Shown: in pieces, positions 8,048-16,512 of the stretch
Position numbering within the stretch: position 1 is the first letter of the stretch
Layout of the letters: the number at the start of each line of letters is the position of its first letter
DNA from: Mumia sp. ZJ1417
GTDB taxonomy: Bacteria > Actinomycetota > Actinomycetes > Propionibacteriales > Nocardioidaceae
DNA: 64,000 nucleotides
Reading direction: 5' to 3'
NCBI RefSeq assembly: GCF_014127285.1
Contig: NZ_CP059901.1
Span: 992,001-1,056,000 of the forward strand
Program-made: the position numbers and the translations under genes
Notes under the pieces: model-generated
Databases searched by the model: none
Told to the model about the DNA's origin: nothing
What the model saw: the letters and a program-made list of their open reading frames with translations, nothing else

Positions 8048-9052
8048 TCAGCGGAGGGCGCCGCGGATCTCGCGGGGTGGCGACCCCCACCACCGCCGTG
8101 CGCTGCGGGTCAGGGTGGCCTGCTCGGAGAAGCCAAGCGCCGCCGAGACCCTTGCCAGCGGCAGGTCGGTACGGGTCAGCAGCTCGTGCGCCTTCTGGCG
8201 ACGGACGTCGTCGACGATCTCGGCGAAGCCCGTGCCCTCCGCTGCGAGACGGCGCTGGAGCGTGCGCTCGTGCACGTTGAGGAGGCGGGCGACGTACGAC
8301 ATCTGCGGGGGAAGGTAGGCGAGGGTGTGGTGGATAATCGTGCGGGTGCGTCCCGCGAAGTCCTCGGACTCGGCGGGCATCGCCTCCTCGAGGTACGCGA
8401 GCGCCCGGCGCCGGTTGGACTCGTCGGCGCCGGCGATCGCGGTGTCGCCGAGGGTGGCGGGGATACGCAGGTACGCGGCCTCGGCACGCGGGTGGACCGG
8501 CGCGCCGAAGAACTCCTCGTACACCGCGAGCGGTGCCACGGGATCGTACGGGAGGTGGACCGACCGCAGTTCGTAGTCCACCGCGACGAGGCTCTGGACC
8601 GCACGGTGGAGGAACCCGATCCCCGAGTCGAGCGCCTGGACGGGAACCGGCTCGGCGAGGCTGACCGCGTACACCAGCGCGACCGTCGTCGGGTCGTGCA
8701 GCGGGTCGGCCCGCAGCGACACCGAGATCCCGTCGGTGTGGAAGCGCAGGTAGCGCGACACCGAGGTCAGTGCGTCGTCCACCGTCGGTGAGTTCGCGAT
8801 GATCACCGCGAGCGGGCCGAGCATGTCGAGCCCGTGGCGCTGCGCCATCCGCAGGCCGAGATCGGGGCAGCCGAGCACCTGGGCGCTCACCTCGAGGAGC
8901 TCGGCGAGCTTCCAGTCGGGGACCGCGACGTCGTCCTGGTCCAGGACGGTGGGGTCCAGCCCGACCCGCACGGCGAGCGCGTCGGCGTCCGCGCCCAGGG
9001 ACGTGACCACGTCGCGGAACCCTCGTACCCCCGCCGATCGGATGGTCGCCAC
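8048..9052 (-). CDS. AraC family transcriptional regulator (VirS-like, Arabinose_bd type)
   Basis: This 334-residue regulator has an N-terminal ligand-sensing domain of the Arabinose_bd type (about residues 20-200) and a C-terminal double helix-turn-helix AraC domain (about 235-330; HERTLQRRLAAEGTGF and ALGFSEQATLTRSARRWWG are the two recognition parts). That layout matches VirS/OruR-type activators. The GTG at 9052 is preferred because a TAGACT box lies 7 bases before it. The gene points at the monooxygenase-dehydrogenase pair, which it probably activates. It is divergent from mshB with only 24 bases between the two starts. Confidence 0.88.
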   Translation of the reverse strand: MATIRSAGVRGFRDVVTSLGADADALAVRVGLDPTVLDQDDVAVPDWKLAELLEVSAQVLGCPDLGLRMAQRHGLDMLGPLAVIIANSPTVDDALTSVSRYLRFHTDGISVSLRADPLHDPTTVALVYAVSLAEPVPVQALDSGIGFLHRAVQSLVAVDYELRSVHLPYDPVAPLAVYEEFFGAPVHPRAEAAYLRIPATLGDTAIAGADESNRRRALAYLEEAMPAESEDFAGRTRTIIHHTLAYLPPQMSYVARLLNVHERTLQRRLAAEGTGFAEIVDDVRRQKAHELLTRTDLPLARVSAALGFSEQATLTRSARRWWGSPPREIRGALR

Positions 9053-9059
9053 GGATCTG

Positions 9060-9069
9060 AGTCTAGGCT
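9060..9069. promoter_or_regulatory. Overlapping divergent -10 boxes for araC-type gene and mshB
   Basis: On the minus strand TAGACT (9065-9060) lies 7 bases before the GTG at 9052; on the plus strand TAGGCT (9064-9069) lies 7 bases before the ATG at 9077. The two hexamers overlap by 2 bases, so polymerase cannot occupy both. Sequence and spacing are observed; promoter activity is inferred. Confidence 0.55.
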
Positions 9070-9076
9070 GGAGGAC

Positions 9077-9994
9077 ATGCCCGAAGACCTTCCTGACCGG
9101 CGTCTGCTGCTCGTGCACGCGCATCCTGACGACGAGACGATCGCGACTGGTGTGATCATGGCGAAGTACGCGGCCGAGGGGGTCGGTGTCACGCTCGTGA
9201 CCTGCACGCTCGGCGAGGAGGGCGAGGTCCTCGTCCCTGAGCTCGCGCACCTCGCCTCGGACCGTGACGACCAGCTCGGCGCGCACCGGATCACCGAGCG
9301 CGACGCCGCGATGAAGATCCTCGGCGTCACCGACGCCCGCTGGCTCGGCGGTGCGGGCACCTACCGGGACTCCGGCATGGTCTGGTCGGAGACGGGCGCG
9401 GCCACCGTCGCGCCGGACGTGCCCGCCAACGCGTTCTGGCTCGCCGACCTCCGCGAGGCGGCGGACCACCTCGTCGCCATGATCCGCGAGGTACGCCCGC
9501 AGGTCCTCGTGACGTACGACGACTTCGGCAACTACGGACACCCCGACCACGTGCAGGCGCACCGCGTCGCGACGTACGCGGTGGCGCTGGCCGCGGTGCC
9601 GTCGTACCGCCGCGACCTCGGCGAGCCGTGGGACGTCGCAAAGGTCTACTGGACGACCCAGTCGGAGTCGTGGCTGCGCGATGGGCTGCGGCGGCTGCGC
9701 GAGGCCGGCGACCACACGACGTTCGAGGGCATGGATCCCGAGGGCGATCTCTCGTTCATGGCCGTGCCCGACGACAAGATCGCGGCGGTGGTCACCGCCG
9801 AGGAGTACGCGGAGACCAAGCTCGAGGCGATGCGGGCGTATCCGACCCAGATCCAGGTCGACAGCCCGTTCTTCGCCCTGTCCAACAACCTCGGGGCGTA
9901 CGTGTGGGGGTCCGAGTTCTTCCGGATCGCCAAGGGCACCCCGGTCCCCGACGACGACGGGTTCGAGCATGACCTCTTCGCGGGCACGCGGTAG
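9077..9994 (+). CDS. mshB: GlcNAc-Ins deacetylase of mycothiol biosynthesis
   Basis: The 305-residue PIG-L/LmbE-type metalloenzyme deacetylates N-acetylglucosaminyl-inositol, the second step of mycothiol synthesis in the cytoplasm. Zinc ligands are seen in AHPDDE (His16, Asp19) and NYGHPDHVQAH (about residue 160). Length and the conserved YGHPDHV run fit MshB better than the longer conjugate amidase Mca, although the two are paralogues. The ATG at 9077 has both GGAGG just upstream and a TAGGCT box 7 bases away. It is followed by a small membrane protein gene that overlaps its 3' end by 26 bases, the same order as Rv1170-Rv1171. Confidence 0.9.
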   Translation: MPEDLPDRRLLLVHAHPDDETIATGVIMAKYAAEGVGVTLVTCTLGEEGEVLVPELAHLASDRDDQLGAHRITERDAAMKILGVTDARWLGGAGTYRDSGMVWSETGAATVAPDVPANAFWLADLREAADHLVAMIREVRPQVLVTYDDFGNYGHPDHVQAHRVATYAVALAAVPSYRRDLGEPWDVAKVYWTTQSESWLRDGLRRLREAGDHTTFEGMDPEGDLSFMAVPDDKIAAVVTAEEYAETKLEAMRAYPTQIQVDSPFFALSNNLGAYVWGSEFFRIAKGTPVPDDDGFEHDLFAGTR

Positions 9995-10382
9995 ATCCCG
10001 CCTCGCGCTCGCCTGGGTCGCAGCCGCCGTCCTCGGCGCCGTCCTGGCCGTCGCCGGTCTCGCCGTCCACCGCCACGTCGACGCGGGCATCCCGTGGGGG
10101 CTCGTCCTCGCCCTCGCCGCCGCGTTCTTCGCGACCCGCGCCGCGGGGATGCTCGGCGGGAGGGCGGCCGCGGTCGCGCTCGCGGCGGGGTACGGCGCGG
10201 TGCTGGCGTTGACGATGTCGAGCCGTCCTGAGGGCGACTACCTCGTCGCGGCGGACGCGCTGGGATACTCGTTCCTGCTCGGCGCGATCGCGGTGCTCGG
10301 CATCGCGGTGGTTCTCTCGGTGAGCGGCGCGCGTCACACCAGCCCCGGTCCGGCAGGTCATCCCCGTACCCTGGGTTCGTGA
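9969..10382 (+). CDS. Small integral membrane protein next to mshB (Rv1171-like)
   Basis: This 137-residue protein begins inside the last codons of mshB in another frame. It is basic at the N terminus (RARGRSR) and then shows four hydrophobic stretches, at about residues 12-32, 40-60, 66-85 and 105-125, so a four-helix membrane protein is likely. Its function is unknown. The position immediately after mshB and the overlap with the next gene (GTGA) indicate a translationally coupled cluster. The high alanine content is normal for this genome. Confidence 0.7.
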   Translation: MTSSRARGRSRLALAWVAAAVLGAVLAVAGLAVHRHVDAGIPWGLVLALAAAFFATRAAGMLGGRAAAVALAAGYGAVLALTMSSRPEGDYLVAADALGYSFLLGAIAVLGIAVVLSVSGARHTSPGPAGHPRTLGS

Positions 10383-10990
10383 GTTCTGCGCCGCATCCGC
10401 TCGATCCCGCCACGTCGCGCGCCTTCCGAGACGTCCTCGGGCGCTTCGCCAGCGGCGTCACCGTCGTGACGACCGTCGCCGACGGTGTCGACCACGCGAT
10501 GACGGCGAGCGCGTTCTGCTCGGTGTCGCTCGAGCCGCCCCTCGTGCTCGTGGTCGTCGACCGTCGCAACCGCTTCCACGACGCGGTGCTCGACTCGGAG
10601 ACGTGGGGGGTGTCGGTGCTGGCCGAGGACGGTCAGGACGACGCGTCCTGGCTCGCGCGCCGTGGGCGCCCGCTCGAGGACCAGCTCGACCGCGTGCCGC
10701 ACCGCCGCGGCGACAAGACCGGTGCCGCGCTGCTCGACCGCGCGATCGCCTGGCTCGAGTGCCGGACGTGGCAGACCTACGACGGCGGCGACCACACGAT
10801 CGTCGTCGGCGAGGTGCTCGACGCGTCGGTGCGCGCAGACGATGATGTCCCGCAGGATCTCGGCTCAGGATTCGCCGAGTCGCGCCTGGGCGAGCCGCTG
10901 CTCTACTACCGTTCACACTATGGGGCCCTCGTCCGCTCTCCGGAGAGCGAGAAGAACTCAGGCCCGACCCCGGCACAGCAGCAACGCTGA
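10379..10990 (+). CDS. Flavin reductase family protein
   Basis: The 203-residue product carries the FMN-binding split-barrel of NADH:flavin reductases: FASGVTVVTT, AMTASAFCSVSLEPPLVLVVVDR, and a C-terminal GEVLDASV strand preceding the acidic tail. Such proteins supply reduced flavin to monooxygenases or act as flavoprotein reductases themselves. The last 35 residues are hydrophilic and not part of the fold. It starts at a GTG overlapping the preceding stop by 4 bases. No dedicated two-component monooxygenase partner is adjacent. Confidence 0.82.
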   Translation: MSSAPHPLDPATSRAFRDVLGRFASGVTVVTTVADGVDHAMTASAFCSVSLEPPLVLVVVDRRNRFHDAVLDSETWGVSVLAEDGQDDASWLARRGRPLEDQLDRVPHRRGDKTGAALLDRAIAWLECRTWQTYDGGDHTIVVGEVLDASVRADDDVPQDLGSGFAESRLGEPLLYYRSHYGALVRSPESEKNSGPTPAQQQR

Positions 10991-11025
10991 CCAGGCCACG
11001 TTCGACCCCTGACCACGAGGAACCC

Positions 11026-12792
11026 ATGCTCCCGCCCCCCATGCTCTCTGAGCAGGACCCGATCGCCCAGCAGCGAAGCACGCGCACCAACCGCATCGTG
11101 CTCGCCGTGCTCGGCGGGTTCGTGCTGCTCCTCGCCGGTCTCTACCTTGTGCTCCACTTCGCCACGTCCGACAAGGTCCCGTCGGGGACGACGATCGGCG
11201 GCGTCGACGTCGGGATGACCTCGATCTCGGATGCGCGCTCCGCGCTGACCGACGAGCTCGCCGCGCCGGCGAAGGAGCCCGTACGCATCGTCCGTGGCAA
11301 GAAGACCTTCGAGCTGACTCCCAAGGAGGCGGGTCTCGCCGTCGACGTCGACGCGTCCATCGCGCAGACCGGCGCCGACAGCTCCGTCTGGAACCCGTTC
11401 ACGATGGTCGACATCCTCGTGGGCTCGCAGTCGTACCCCGTCGCCCTCGACGTCGACGAGACGGCCCTCACGTCGGCGGTCGCCTCGATCGCCGACGACA
11501 CTGATCGCGAGGTGGCTGAGGGCCGCATCGACTTCCCGGACGCCAAGCCCGAGGTGACCGAGCCGAAGGCCGGACGCGCCGTCGACCAGAAGGCGACCGT
11601 GGCGCTCGTGCGCGAGTCGTACCCGCTGAAGCACACCGCGCTCGAGCTCCCGGTCGAGCCGGTCGAGCCCGCGGTGAGCAGCGACGACCTTGCCAAGGCC
11701 GTCACCGACCTCGCCGAGCCCGCGATGGACGCGCCGGTCAAGATCGTCGTCGGCAGCACATCCGCCGAGCTCGATCCCGACGACTACGCGCGTGCGCTGT
11801 CGGTGCAGGTCAAGGACGGCGCACTCACGCCGGTGGTCGACCCCAAGAAGTTGGCGAAGCCGCTGGCGGAGGCGACCAAGGCGATCGGGACGCCCGCGAA
11901 GGACGCGACGGTCGTGATCCGCAGCGGCAGGCCGTTCGTGGTGCCGGGCAAGTCCGGCGTCGGCGTCGCGCCCACCGAGGTTGCCGCCAAGATCGTGCCC
12001 GTCCTCACCAAGTCAGGCGACGAGCGCGCGATTGAGGTCGAGCCGAAGGAGAAGCAGCCCGACATCACGACGAAGGAGGTCGCGAAGCTCGGCATCGTCG
12101 AGAAGGTCAGCTCCTTTACCACCAACTTCCCGTACGCCGAGTACCGCAACGTCAACCAGGGCCGTGCGGCCGCGCTGGTCAACGGGACGCTCCTCAAGCC
12201 GGGCGAGACGTTCAGCTTCAACGACACCGTCGGCGAGCGTACGGCGGCCAACGGCTTCACCACGGGCACGATGATCAGCAACGGCGTGTTCCGCGAGGAC
12301 TTGGGCGGCGGTGTCTCCCAGGTCGCGACGACGCTCTACAACGCGGGTTTCTTCGGTGGTCTCGAGGACGTGACGCACAAGCCGCACAGCTTCTACATCA
12401 GCCGCTATCCGGTGGGGCGCGAGGCGACGGTGGCGTGGCCGAGCGTCGACCTGAAGTTCAAGAACACCACCGACCACGGCATCTTCATCCAGGCGTGGGT
12501 CAACAAGAGCACGCCCGGCCGCCAGGGCTCGATGAACGTCGTGCTGTGGGGGACGAAGCAGTGGGACATCAGTGCGGGGCTGTCCTCGCGCCGCAACCCG
12601 CGCGAGCCCGCGACCCGCTACGACGCGACCGACAAGTGTGTGCCGCAGGCCGGCGTCGCAGGCTTCGACGTGGACGTCTACCGGACCTTCAAGAAGGACG
12701 GCAAGGTCGTCAAGCGCGAGACGATCACGGCGCACTACAACGCGGCCGACAACGTCCAGTGCCGTCCAGCGCCCAAGGGCAAGGGCGACTGA
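11026..12792 (+). CDS. VanW family protein with YoaR-type domains, membrane anchored
   Basis: This 588-residue protein has a short cytoplasmic N terminus, a single membrane helix near residues 22-42, two tandem peptidoglycan-binding-like (YoaR, PF12229-type) domains over about residues 55-340, and a VanW domain over about 350-480 (FSFNDTVGERTAANGF, GGGVSQVATTLYNAGFFG). VanW was first named from vancomycin-resistance clusters but is widespread and not in itself a resistance gene. The outward-facing wall-binding architecture suggests a cell-envelope role. A GAGGA core precedes the ATG. It is likely the last gene of the mshB-to-VanW run. Confidence 0.85.
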   Translation: MLPPPMLSEQDPIAQQRSTRTNRIVLAVLGGFVLLLAGLYLVLHFATSDKVPSGTTIGGVDVGMTSISDARSALTDELAAPAKEPVRIVRGKKTFELTPKEAGLAVDVDASIAQTGADSSVWNPFTMVDILVGSQSYPVALDVDETALTSAVASIADDTDREVAEGRIDFPDAKPEVTEPKAGRAVDQKATVALVRESYPLKHTALELPVEPVEPAVSSDDLAKAVTDLAEPAMDAPVKIVVGSTSAELDPDDYARALSVQVKDGALTPVVDPKKLAKPLAEATKAIGTPAKDATVVIRSGRPFVVPGKSGVGVAPTEVAAKIVPVLTKSGDERAIEVEPKEKQPDITTKEVAKLGIVEKVSSFTTNFPYAEYRNVNQGRAAALVNGTLLKPGETFSFNDTVGERTAANGFTTGTMISNGVFREDLGGGVSQVATTLYNAGFFGGLEDVTHKPHSFYISRYPVGREATVAWPSVDLKFKNTTDHGIFIQAWVNKSTPGRQGSMNVVLWGTKQWDISAGLSSRRNPREPATRYDATDKCVPQAGVAGFDVDVYRTFKKDGKVVKRETITAHYNAADNVQCRPAPKGKGD

Positions 12793-12807
12793 GGCGCCCG
12801 TCAGGCC

Positions 12808-13803
12808 TCACGCCGGCGGTGTCACGTACCGGTACGAGTGGTGCGTGACGAACCCATACCTCGCGTACAGCGCAAGCGCGGGAGCGTTGTGCCGCATCGT
12901 CTGCAGAAAGACCTTGTCGGCGCCCTCGTCGCGGGCCCACGCCGCGCACACCTCCAGGAGCCGGCCCGCATGCCCCCGCCGGCGCGCGTACGGGGTGGTG
13001 TGGACGCTGGAGAGTCCCGCCCACTCCCCGGTGACGACCATCCGCGCCACGGCCTCGAGACCCTCGTCCCCCCGTACGGACGCGAACCTCACGATCGGCG
13101 GCGAGGCGAGGACGTGGCGGACGTCGTGCTCCTCGTACCTGCTCGCGTCGCGCTCGGCGGCGGCGAGCCACGCGTCGCTGAGCGTCGGCTCGAGCGTCAC
13201 CTCCGCCGAGGTCGGGGGAGCCAGGGGAGCGGAGAGGACGGTGGCGAGGTCGGCGACCTGCACGACGGCGTGGTCGTGGGTGCCCCCGATGCCGACCCAT
13301 CCGGCATCGGCGAAGCGACGCGCCCACGGCGTCTCGTCGATCACCTGCGCCTTCGGCGGCAGCCCGTGCGCGGCGTAGAACTCCTCGATCCGTGTGACCG
13401 CGTCCGCGAAGTCGGTCCCGGGGTCGCCGTGGATCCCCGCCGAGTTGGCACGGCCCGTGAAGCCGCCTGCCGCCCGTAGGGTCCAGGCGCCAAGCTTCTC
13501 GAGCACGCGCGGCGGCCAGCCGCGGGTGCAGATCTCGGCGAGCTCCTCCGGCGAGTAGTCGAGCGCCGGACGCGTACGGGCGCGAGCGCGCCCCTCGGGC
13601 ACGGTCTTCGCGGCGACGACCGTGGACACCGCGACCTCGACCTCGGAGCCGTCGCGACGCTGGATCCGCAGCCGTGTCCCATCGTGCGCGAGCAGCCGAC
13701 CGATCACGTCGGTGAGCGCCGGACCCCCGCTCGGACCTCGTTCTCCGGGCACGGTCGAACGGATCACCACGCGATGACCGACGAGGGCGTCAAACTGGCT
13801 CAC
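12808..13803 (-). CDS. GNAT family N-acetyltransferase with N-terminal SH3-like domain
   Basis: The 331-residue protein ends with a GNAT fold: the acetyl-CoA loop is [10 protein letters not shown] and the final strand segment is [14 protein letters not shown]. The first 80 residues ([31 protein letters not shown]) look like a small beta-barrel. The substrate is not known. The frame is open up to a TTG at 13821, but CAGGAG lies 7 bases before the GTG at 13803, so that start is preferred. It is divergent from the ferredoxin gene. Confidence 0.82.
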   Translation of the reverse strand: MSQFDALVGHRVVIRSTVPGERGPSGGPALTDVIGRLLAHDGTRLRIQRRDGSEVEVAVSTVVAAKTVPEGRARARTRPALDYSPEELAEICTRGWPPRVLEKLGAWTLRAAGGFTGRANSAGIHGDPGTDFADAVTRIEEFYAAHGLPPKAQVIDETPWARRFADAGWVGIGGTHDHAVVQVADLATVLSAPLAPPTSAEVTLEPTLSDAWLAAAERDASRYEEHDVRHVLASPPIVRFASVRGDEGLEAVARMVVTGEWAGLSSVHTTPYARRRGHAGRLLEVCAAWARDEGADKVFLQTMRHNAPALALYARYGFVTHHSYRYVTPPA

Positions 13804-13882
13804 CACGTGGCTCCTGACCAAGTTTGGAACGGTGTTTCGTCTATTAGGTGGACCTCACCACGAGGCACTCCGGGGAGAGGGT

Positions 13883-13888
13883 GATACT
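13883..13888 (+). promoter_or_regulatory. Possible -10 box GATACT upstream of fdxA
   Basis: GATACT lies about 36 bases before the GTG of fdxA, with an AAGGAG ribosome site at 13909-13914 between them, so fdxA probably has a conventional leader. Confidence 0.3.
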
Positions 13889-13924
13889 AGTTCTGAAAAG
13901 GTCGATCGAAGGAGTGGACGCCTC

Positions 13925-14248
13925 GTGACGTATGTCATCGCTCAGCCGTGCGTGGACCTCAAGGACCGTGCGTGCGTTGACGAGTGCCCGGTGGATTGCA
14001 TCTACGAAGGCAAGCGGATGCTCTACATCCACCCCGACGAGTGCGTCGACTGCGGCGCGTGCGAGCCGGTGTGCCCGGTGGAGGCCATCTTCTACGAGGA
14101 TGACACCCCGGAGGAGTGGAAGGACTACTACACCGCCAACGTCGACTTCTTCGACGATCTGGGCTCGCCCGGCGGTGCAGCCAAGATGGGTCCGATCGAC
14201 AAGGACCACCCGATGATCGCCGCGCTGCCCCCGCAGAACCAGGACTGA
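13925..14248 (+). CDS. fdxA: 7Fe ferredoxin
   Basis: This 107-residue electron carrier has cysteines at 9, 17, 21, 25, 40, 43, 46 and 50. By analogy with Azotobacter-type 7Fe ferredoxins, Cys9, 17 and 50 hold the [3Fe-4S] cluster, Cys21, 40, 43 and 46 hold the [4Fe-4S] cluster, and Cys25 is free. The GTG start follows AAGGAG with 10-base spacing. Its stop overlaps the next start (TGATG), coupling it to dapC, the same pairing as fdxC-dapC (Rv1177-Rv1178). The reason for this conserved coupling is not established. Confidence 0.93.
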   Translation: MTYVIAQPCVDLKDRACVDECPVDCIYEGKRMLYIHPDECVDCGACEPVCPVEAIFYEDDTPEEWKDYYTANVDFFDDLGSPGGAAKMGPIDKDHPMIAALPPQNQD

Positions 14249-15402
14249 TGCCTGAGTGGAGTCCGGTCGCCCCGGTGAGCGTGGCGGAGCGGCTGGCGTC
14301 GCGCTCGGTGTCGCGACGCCTCCCGGACTTCCCATGGGACTCGCTGGCCGCGCTGAAGGCTCGGGCGGCCGCTCACCCCGACGGGATCGTCGACCTGTCG
14401 ATCGGCACGCCCGTCGATGACACCCCGGACGTCGCCCGCGCTGCGCTGGCGGCGGGCTCGAACGCGCCCGGCTACCCGCAGACGATCGGCACGCCCGCGC
14501 TGCGACAGGCGGCGGTCGACTGGCTCGCCCGACGTCACGGCGTCGACGGCCTCGGGATCGACGGGGTGCTCCCGGCGATCGGCTCCAAGGAGCTCATCGC
14601 CGCCCTCCCGCTGCACCTCGGGCTCGGGCCAGGTGACACGGTCGTGTCCCCCGAGCTCGCCTACCCGACGTACGAGGTCGGGGCCCGGCTCGCCGGATGC
14701 GATGTGCTCGTCTCCGACTCGACCGTCGCGCTCGGCCCACAGCGGCCCGCGCTGATGTGGATCAACTCCCCGTCCAACCCGTCGGGGCGCGTGCTCGGCG
14801 TGGACCACCTCCGCAAGACCGTCCAGTGGGCGCGTGAGCGCGGGGTCCTCCTCGTCTCCGACGAGTGCTATCTCGAGTGCGCGTGGGAGGCGGAGCCGCT
14901 CTCGGTCCTCCACCCCGACGTCAGCGACGGCTCCCACGAGGGGATCCTCGCCGTCCACTCGCTGTCGAAGCGCTCCAACCTGGCCGGCTATCGCGCCGCC
15001 TTCGTCGCCGGCGACCCGCTGATCGTCAGAGAGCTGCTCGAGGTCCGCAAGAACCTCGGCCTCATCGTCCCCCAGCCCGTCCAGGACGCCATGCGTGCCG
15101 CCCTGGACGACGACGCGCATGCCGATGCCCAGCACGCCGTGTACGCGGCCCGACGGGCGATCCTGCGTGACGCGCTCCTGCGCGCGGGCTTCCGGATCGA
15201 CCACTCCGAGGCGTCGCTTTACCTGTGGGCGACGCGGGGTGAGCCTGCCCGCGAGACGGTCGCCGCACTCGCCGAGATCGGCGTGCTCGTCGCTCCGGGC
15301 GACTTCTACGGAGCGGCCGGTTCTCAGCACGTACGCGTCGGCTTCACGGCGACCGACGACCGGATCGCCGCTGCCGCCGCGCGGCTCGCCGCCTGGTCCT
15401 GA
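14248..15402 (+). CDS. dapC: N-succinyldiaminopimelate aminotransferase
   Basis: This 384-residue fold-type I PLP aminotransferase has the Schiff-base lysine in HSLSKRSNLAG (about residue 238), the nucleotide-cup segment SPSNPSG, and a C-terminal arginine segment HVRVGF. DapC converts N-succinyl-2-amino-6-ketopimelate to N-succinyl-LL-DAP in the lysine/meso-DAP pathway. The assignment from general aminotransferase to DapC rests on coupling to the ferredoxin gene and on dapD and dapE lying within 5 kb. The ATG overlaps the fdxA stop by one base. Confidence 0.88.
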   Translation: MPEWSPVAPVSVAERLASRSVSRRLPDFPWDSLAALKARAAAHPDGIVDLSIGTPVDDTPDVARAALAAGSNAPGYPQTIGTPALRQAAVDWLARRHGVDGLGIDGVLPAIGSKELIAALPLHLGLGPGDTVVSPELAYPTYEVGARLAGCDVLVSDSTVALGPQRPALMWINSPSNPSGRVLGVDHLRKTVQWARERGVLLVSDECYLECAWEAEPLSVLHPDVSDGSHEGILAVHSLSKRSNLAGYRAAFVAGDPLIVRELLEVRKNLGLIVPQPVQDAMRAALDDDAHADAQHAVYAARRAILRDALLRAGFRIDHSEASLYLWATRGEPARETVAALAEIGVLVAPGDFYGAAGSQHVRVGFTATDDRIAAAAARLAAWS

Positions 15403-15538
15403 CCGAGCAGGACCTCCTCGCGCACGCCACGCCGGGCACGACGCGTGGCACAAAGCGAGCGCCTAGCCGCGAGAGTGACTAGCCTCCGAAGTGACGAGTG
15501 CCCTGAGGTGCTCTGAACGGACACGGAGGAGACGGTCC

Positions 15539-16450
15539 ATGAGTGACCCGCAGCAGCCTCCAGGCGGTCAGCCGCCTGGCAACGAGCCCCCGAGTGGTCC
15601 GCCCCCGTACGAACCACCTCCGCAGGGCCCGCCGCCACAGGGCCCGCCGTCGGGTGCAGGCGGCTACGGTCCGCCGCCCCAGGGGCCGCCGCCCGGCGGT
15701 GGTGGGTACGGCCCGCCCGGAGGGTACGGAGCACCCCCTCCGCAGGGTCCGCCCTCATACTCCGGTGGTCCGGGAGGCCCCGGCCCGCAGCACCTGAGCG
15801 TCGGCTCCGCGATCTCGTACGGCTGGGACAAGTTCCGCGCGAACTGGGGCGTCTGGGTGCTCGTCACCCTGGTGTTCTTCGTGATCCAGGCGCTGCTCAG
15901 CGGCATCAGCAACGGGTTCGACTACTCGAGCTCGGACGCGTGGGACGACAGCGGCTACACGCTGGCGACCGGGCTCACCGTCCTCGGCGTGATCGCCGCG
16001 ATCGCGAGCACCATCGTCCAGTGGCTGATGCAGGCCGCCCAGACCCGTGGTGGTCTGCAAGAGACGACCGGCAACAAGCCGTCGTTCGGCGACTTCTTCA
16101 AGTGGGGCGACCGCGCGGGCGCGGTCATCCTCACCTTGCTGATGCTCGCCGCACTGACGTTCGTCGGCATCATCTTGTGCATCCTGCCGGGCATCATCTT
16201 CACGTTCTTCGCGTGGTACACGCTGTGGTTCGTGCTCGACCAGGGGCTCAACCCGCTCGACGCGCTGCAGGCGAGCTTCCGCCTGGTGGGCAACAACCTG
16301 GGCCCGGTGTTCCTGCTCGCGCTCGCGCTGATCGGCATCAACATCGTGGGTGCCTGCCTCTGCGGCATCGGCCTCCTGGTGACGATCCCGGTGACGTTGA
16401 TCGCGACCGCGTACAGCTTCAAGTTCCTGACGCAGCAGCCGATCGCCTGA
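15539..16450 (+). CDS. Proline/glycine-rich N-terminus membrane protein
   Basis: This 303-residue protein starts with about 80 residues dominated by PPQGPP and GGYGPP repeats, followed by a membrane domain with about five hydrophobic helices (roughly residues 105-120, 150-170, 200-225, 230-250 and 265-295). This design is common in actinobacterial integral membrane proteins of unknown function. The low-complexity tail is presumably cytoplasmic and could bind partner proteins. GGAGGA ends 8 bases before the ATG. A TAGCCT hexamer at 15480-15485 may be its -10 box. Confidence 0.72.
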   Translation: MSDPQQPPGGQPPGNEPPSGPPPYEPPPQGPPPQGPPSGAGGYGPPPQGPPPGGGGYGPPGGYGAPPPQGPPSYSGGPGGPGPQHLSVGSAISYGWDKFRANWGVWVLVTLVFFVIQALLSGISNGFDYSSSDAWDDSGYTLATGLTVLGVIAAIASTIVQWLMQAAQTRGGLQETTGNKPSFGDFFKWGDRAGAVILTLLMLAALTFVGIILCILPGIIFTFFAWYTLWFVLDQGLNPLDALQASFRLVGNNLGPVFLLALALIGINIVGACLCGIGLLVTIPVTLIATAYSFKFLTQQPIA

Positions 16451-16456
16451 CCCGCC

Positions 16457-16512
16457 GCCCGGACGTCATACGCATCGTGGGCAACGACCCCCGATCCGTA
16501 TGACGTCCGGGC
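16457..16512. repeat. 21-bp-arm inverted repeat, GACGTCATACG family
   Basis: Left arm 16457-16477 and right arm 16492-16512 are reverse complements at 20 of 21 positions, with a 14-base loop. It sits exactly in the 62-base gap between two convergent genes, so it can act as a bidirectional terminator. Its GACGTCATACG arm also occurs at the nagA 3' end (644-654). Confidence 0.75.

Noticed and set aside
11026-12792. VanW as a vancomycin-resistance marker
   Set aside because: VanW domains are common envelope proteins and no vanHAX-type genes are present.
13836-13855. GGAAC...CGTC in the fdxA/GNAT gap as an ECF promoter
   Set aside because: The spacing between the two parts is only about 7-8 bases, too short for an ECF promoter.
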